A stretch of DNA of 24,914 nt from an uncultured Erysipelotrichaceae bacterium (GTDB lineage Bacteria; Bacillota_I; Bacilli_A; RF39; UBA660): assembly GCA_902795975.1 (NCBI GenBank), contig CADBNE010000033.1:1-24914 (forward strand). The letters run 5' to 3'. Under the pieces are notes generated by a model. It did no database searches, was not told the DNA's origin, and saw nothing but the letters and a program-made list of their open reading frames with translations. Each line of letters opens with the position of its first letter. The first letter of the stretch is position 1. Below are positions 23,801 through 24,914 of this stretch, piece by piece. Made by a program: the position numbers and the translations under genes.

Positions 23801-23935
23801 GATATTCCTTTAATTAAATTGTTACCTGTTAAGAAAAAGACATTACCTAATATTATTGAGTATGAGGATGAAATAATTAATAATGAAGCAATAGATACAT
23901 TAAATAATGTTATTAAAATATTTAAGAGGAATTAA
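20846..23935 (+). CDS. large protein with ~50-residue helical repeats and a conserved-looking C-terminal domain, unknown function
   Basis: The start is set at ATG 20846 (1029 residues): GGGTGA precedes it, while the in-frame GTG at 20834 falls between that site and the -10 box. Residues ~42-466 contain about eight degenerate repeats with the pattern h-x-D-x-x-h-x-h-A-x-x-x-G-Y, then a Ser/Thr-Pro step, h-[KR]-x-[ND], and a second helix (e.g. LIDLFIEKDYLITPNTPDCLKNNYDFIKKLL shortened to its key turns: KDYL, NTPDCLKNN, YDFIKK). This implies a helical-repeat solenoid. Residues ~467-800 are helical. The C-terminal domain (~805-1029) looks mixed alpha/beta, with GTGGKISDYKRRRGIGKSY, YVVYREDAFGNQ and AAAYLDIPLIKL. 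There is no signal peptide or membrane helix. It may be a scaffold or a toxin/effector-like enzyme; no function can be assigned. A 47-codon gene starts 1 base after its stop. Confidence 0.78.
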   Translation: MNILDTVILKINNYSLASIKRVIEKTNNSLKYIKMEEIINKVLPNEYINDKVMSVAINNYGYKVSKNSPSIVRNDFRYIKRSIDIYNDGFFINYMDEEKISDDMIKYSLKYFYTIDKNTPNKIKKNKEYLRYILKKYCCTANAIAFFKYYPTNEITEEDIKLIADKFNLTLLSQESITFKNKRLITYFIKYNNSVCSYDYLFKHCESNILTFDVLKLAADKGYIPSPEAPEVIKNNKELLMYLLKDKEKDCAVVSYFNNIEITDNLIDLFIEKDYLITPNTPDCLKNNYDFIKKLLEHATDPRHVDNIITFCNQDLLDDYLIDLAFKKGYNGGNFFSEKILSDYNYVVRYINNTGSSYILNKVNPNMIDQNLKDLALITHYKFSSSTPDVLRKDYDFVKQTIINDVPVLHYGYNNHTLAFASPDIVDDDLITLAINHGFLVAFDHNNVNDDIPKNPKYISMMLDKLLSSKDSKELELDCLLKAINIKILSKEQITKIIKYYPIFIVKYFCIEENFTTTSNIYKGDYYFSNSIYKKLLEENFDSPVTYLLINQPILQKEVVAQLGIDNVIRIIKYGMLGNDFFPIAHIIEKRGLDNLILLYKRIIGSSIDNIDIIKFVNCTVFFYKYYDLVTKVINTNQLDNYIEKIKLLSENKYNLVRIDTLDKLDHVEEDIFKYNEEISNGNNYNNIMNSIYLILVNNTYSEINELLSVVSSEKIEELLKSEALVSYTNLLKYYKVLVSFIEYIQSIKDITEARKILKILNNDLLIHMNNYRIIRNNFKDVTKVFKKIYAKETQSKLTQIEDRESTDTFVIEDNKYKTRKHYINGEEITKKEVRYISISEEAYFLQHVMNAFGTGGKISDYKRRRGIGKSYICLSATSNKKMANLKCKVNNINNVILLFNNIKPSSLVYMSPYDIHSQANLNDLSIRAGTSYFDTIDNIITKSNKFSEYVVYREDAFGNQIYPCGILVSGNKPNRYEINAAAYLDIPLIKLLPVKKKTLPNIIEYEDEIINNEAIDTLNNVIKIFKRN

Positions 23936-23936
23936 T

Positions 23937-24080
23937 ATGGAAAATATAAATAATGAAGAACTATTAAAAGATATTGAAGCTTTAAACGATATTTTAAATA
24001 CAATAAATAATAAAACAGATAATGATAATATAGAAAAATTAATAGAAGAATTAAATAGTATTGATGATTTGACAAATTAA
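23937..24080 (+). CDS. small acidic protein (47 residues), unknown function
   Basis: A short frame starting ATG one base after the stop of the repeat protein, with AGAGGA (23925-23930) correctly placed inside the end of that gene. The product (MENINNEELLKDIEAL...) is Asn/Asp/Glu/Leu-rich and predicted to form two amphipathic helices around a central NNKTDNDN turn, a typical small helical hairpin. There are no cysteines or membrane segment. It ends with TAA at 24078-24080. Tight coupling suggests a partner or modulator of the large repeat protein. No family is recognised. Confidence 0.6.
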   Translation: MENINNEELLKDIEALNDILNTINNKTDNDNIEKLIEELNSIDDLTN

Positions 24081-24123
24081 TAATATTTATATAGAATATT
24101 TTAATATGAAAAGGGGTTATAAT

Positions 24124-24558
24124 ATGGATAAAAATGATAGATTAGTCAAAGGATTAAGTGAGTTTAGTATTATATTCTTTTGTTTATCAATTATAGTGTT
24201 TGCTATAAGCTTTCCAACTATAGAATTAACTAATAATACTAATTATATGGCTTTATCAGTTATTTCTACAATTTTAATGAGTATATCTAGTATATTAGTA
24301 TTAGTTATATCAATTATACTTATAGTTAAAGTATGTAGTAATAGTGCATTGAGTACAACAGATAAGATATTATGGGGATTTTACTTATATTTTGGTAATT
24401 TATTTGTAATACCATTTGCTATAAATAAATATATATTGAAAAACAATGATTATAGTTATGCTAAAAAATATTTTATATTTGAAATAATAACATTAAGTAT
24501 TTCAGTTTTAATATTTATATTTATATTTTTTCAAATGATGTCACTTATGGATTTTTAA
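24124..24558 (+). CDS. four-helix integral membrane protein, unknown function
   Basis: The start preferred is ATG 24124 (144 residues), because AAAAGGGG (24109-24116) lies 7 nt upstream; the in-frame ATG at 24106 would lie upstream of that site. Four hydrophobic segments are visible: about 13-32, 38-63, 78-98 and 113-138, with short charged loops (a basic/acidic N-terminus MDKNDRLVKG and a loop KNNDYSYAKKY). No family is recognised. The gene follows the repeat protein and the 47-residue gene by 43 bases with no terminator between, so the three could form one unit. It ends at a clear GAAA-loop terminator. Confidence 0.7.
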   Translation: MDKNDRLVKGLSEFSIIFFCLSIIVFAISFPTIELTNNTNYMALSVISTILMSISSILVLVISIILIVKVCSNSALSTTDKILWGFYLYFGNLFVIPFAINKYILKNNDYSYAKKYFIFEIITLSISVLIFIFIFFQMMSLMDF

Positions 24559-24580
24559 AATACTCGAAAGAGTATTTTTT
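24557..24580 (+). terminator. rho-independent terminator with GAAA tetraloop
   Basis: AAAATACTC (24557-24565), loop GAAA, GAGTATTTT (24570-24578) and a T-run. Confidence 0.82.
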
Positions 24581-24612
24581 TTGTAAAAAAAGCTTTATTT
24601 TAAAAAATAATG

Positions 24613-24621
24613 TGGTATAAT
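24613..24621 (+). promoter_or_regulatory. extended -10 promoter of rpsB
   Basis: TGGTATAAT is a perfect extended -10. Transcription should start near 24628, giving a leader of about 100 nt. Confidence 0.6.
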
Positions 24622-24645
24622 ATTTATGGCTTTTTTAAGAAAACA

Positions 24646-24702
24646 CATTTATGGATTTAAGTGTCTAGTGCCTTAGGGTGATGCTTAAAGAAGAGATAAA
24701 TG
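24646..24702 (+). promoter_or_regulatory. structured rpsB leader, candidate r-protein autoregulatory element
   Basis: Two stacked stems are visible. Outer: CATTTAT (24646-24652) with ATAAATG (24696-24702). Inner: TTTAAGTGTC (24656-24665) with GATGCTTAAA (24680-24689), 10 bp including two G-U pairs. Between them is an asymmetric internal loop (GGA opposite GAAGAG) and at the tip a 14-nt loop (24666-24679) rich in G and C compared with its surroundings. There is no T-run after it, so control would be at translation, not attenuation. I recognise no named Rfam leader here. Confidence 0.5.
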
Positions 24703-24729
24703 GAAGAAGTAACAAAAAGGAGGAATATT

Positions 24730-24914
24730 ATGACAGTTGTGTCAATGAACTTATTATTAGAAGCTGGAGTTCACTTTGGTCATCAAACTAAAAGATGGAA
24801 TCCAAAAATGAAAGAATACATCTTTACTTCAAGAGATGATATCTACATTATTGATTTACAAAAAACTGCTAAAAAAATAGATGAAGCATATGCTGCATTA
24901 TATGAAATAGCAAA
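24730..24914 (+). CDS. rpsB: ribosomal protein S2, 5' end (partial)
   Basis: The first 61 codons of the small-subunit protein S2 are present before the window ends. The start [27 protein letters not shown] is diagnostic: the [15 protein letters not shown] motif is near-invariant in bacterial S2, and [15 protein letters not shown] follows as expected. AAGGAGG (24716-24722) gives a strong ribosome binding site. Codon choice (more C-ending codons, such as AAC, TTC-like and ATC) differs from neighbours, fitting high expression. In Firmicutes tsf usually follows; that lies beyond the window. The long structured leader upstream suggests autoregulation. Confidence 0.97.
   Translation, partial: MTVVSMNLLLEAGVHFGHQTKRWNPKMKEYIFTSRDDIYIIDLQKTAKKIDEAYAALYEIA

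Noticed and set aside
20846..24558. Prophage or mobile island assignment for the repeat-protein cluster
   Set aside because: No integrase, attachment repeats, tRNA or phage structural genes are visible, and base composition looks the same as in the flanking housekeeping genes.

Overview
The window comes from a very AT-rich (roughly a quarter G+C by eye, not computed), Gram-positive-type bacterium. Evidence includes strong AGGAGG / AGGTGAT ribosome binding sites, U-tailed hairpin terminators after most transcription units, a TIGR04086/YrzE-like membrane protein, surface proteins with InlB-type B-repeats and Big_2 domains, an NPxTG-type sorting motif, Obg, and a TrmH-like/RimM/TrmD cluster ahead of rpsB. 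All tryptophans read here use TGG and one gene (rimM) ends in TGA, so the standard code applies and this is not a code-4 Mycoplasma. It best fits an uncultured Bacilli lineage close to the Mollicutes root (RF39 / Erysipelotrichia-like); this is an inference.

Layout. 1-1480: 3' end of tgt, a metallophosphoesterase, and a convergent small membrane protein sharing one terminator with it. 1566-5916: a membrane-anchored InlB/Big_2 surface protein, a cysteine desulfurase overlapping a Cys-rich pentapeptide-repeat protein, and a membrane-anchored protein of unknown function. 5970-7478: a DAACS (glutamate-type) symporter with altered substrate and ion motifs, convergent with a small hypothetical gene. 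7634-10858: a three-gene ABC-2 exporter operon (ATPase plus two different permeases). 10927-13476: a membrane-anchored alpha/beta-hydrolase-like protein lacking its catalytic Ser and His, then a phosphorelay pair: a HATPase-REC-Hpt protein with no DHp or sensor domain and a stand-alone receiver. 13488-15189: a small zinc-ribbon protein on the minus strand, then Obg. 15286-18330: a 1014-residue surface protein carrying an internal sortase-like signal directly followed by a second signal-peptide-like segment, and a duplicated lectin-like module. 18462-20789: tRNA/rRNA maturation genes (SpoU methyltransferase, rimM, trmD) and a coiled-coil unknown. 20846-24555: a 1029-residue protein with about eight degenerate ~50-residue repeats, a 47-residue acidic ORF and a four-helix membrane protein. 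24575-24914: a structured leader and the 5' end of rpsB.

Genes are mostly on the plus strand in short transcription units. The only three minus-strand genes are small single genes, each facing a plus-strand gene and sharing a perfect bidirectional terminator whose hairpin contains one or both stop codons. Many promoters have an (often extended) -10 box only 6-10 nt from the ribosome binding site, which implies very short 5' leaders; the rpsB leader is the clear exception. No IS elements, CRISPR arrays, tRNA or rRNA genes were seen, and no gene-free stretch exceeds 300 bases. The most unusual items are the two-signal surface protein, the DHp-less phosphorelay protein and the repeat protein.
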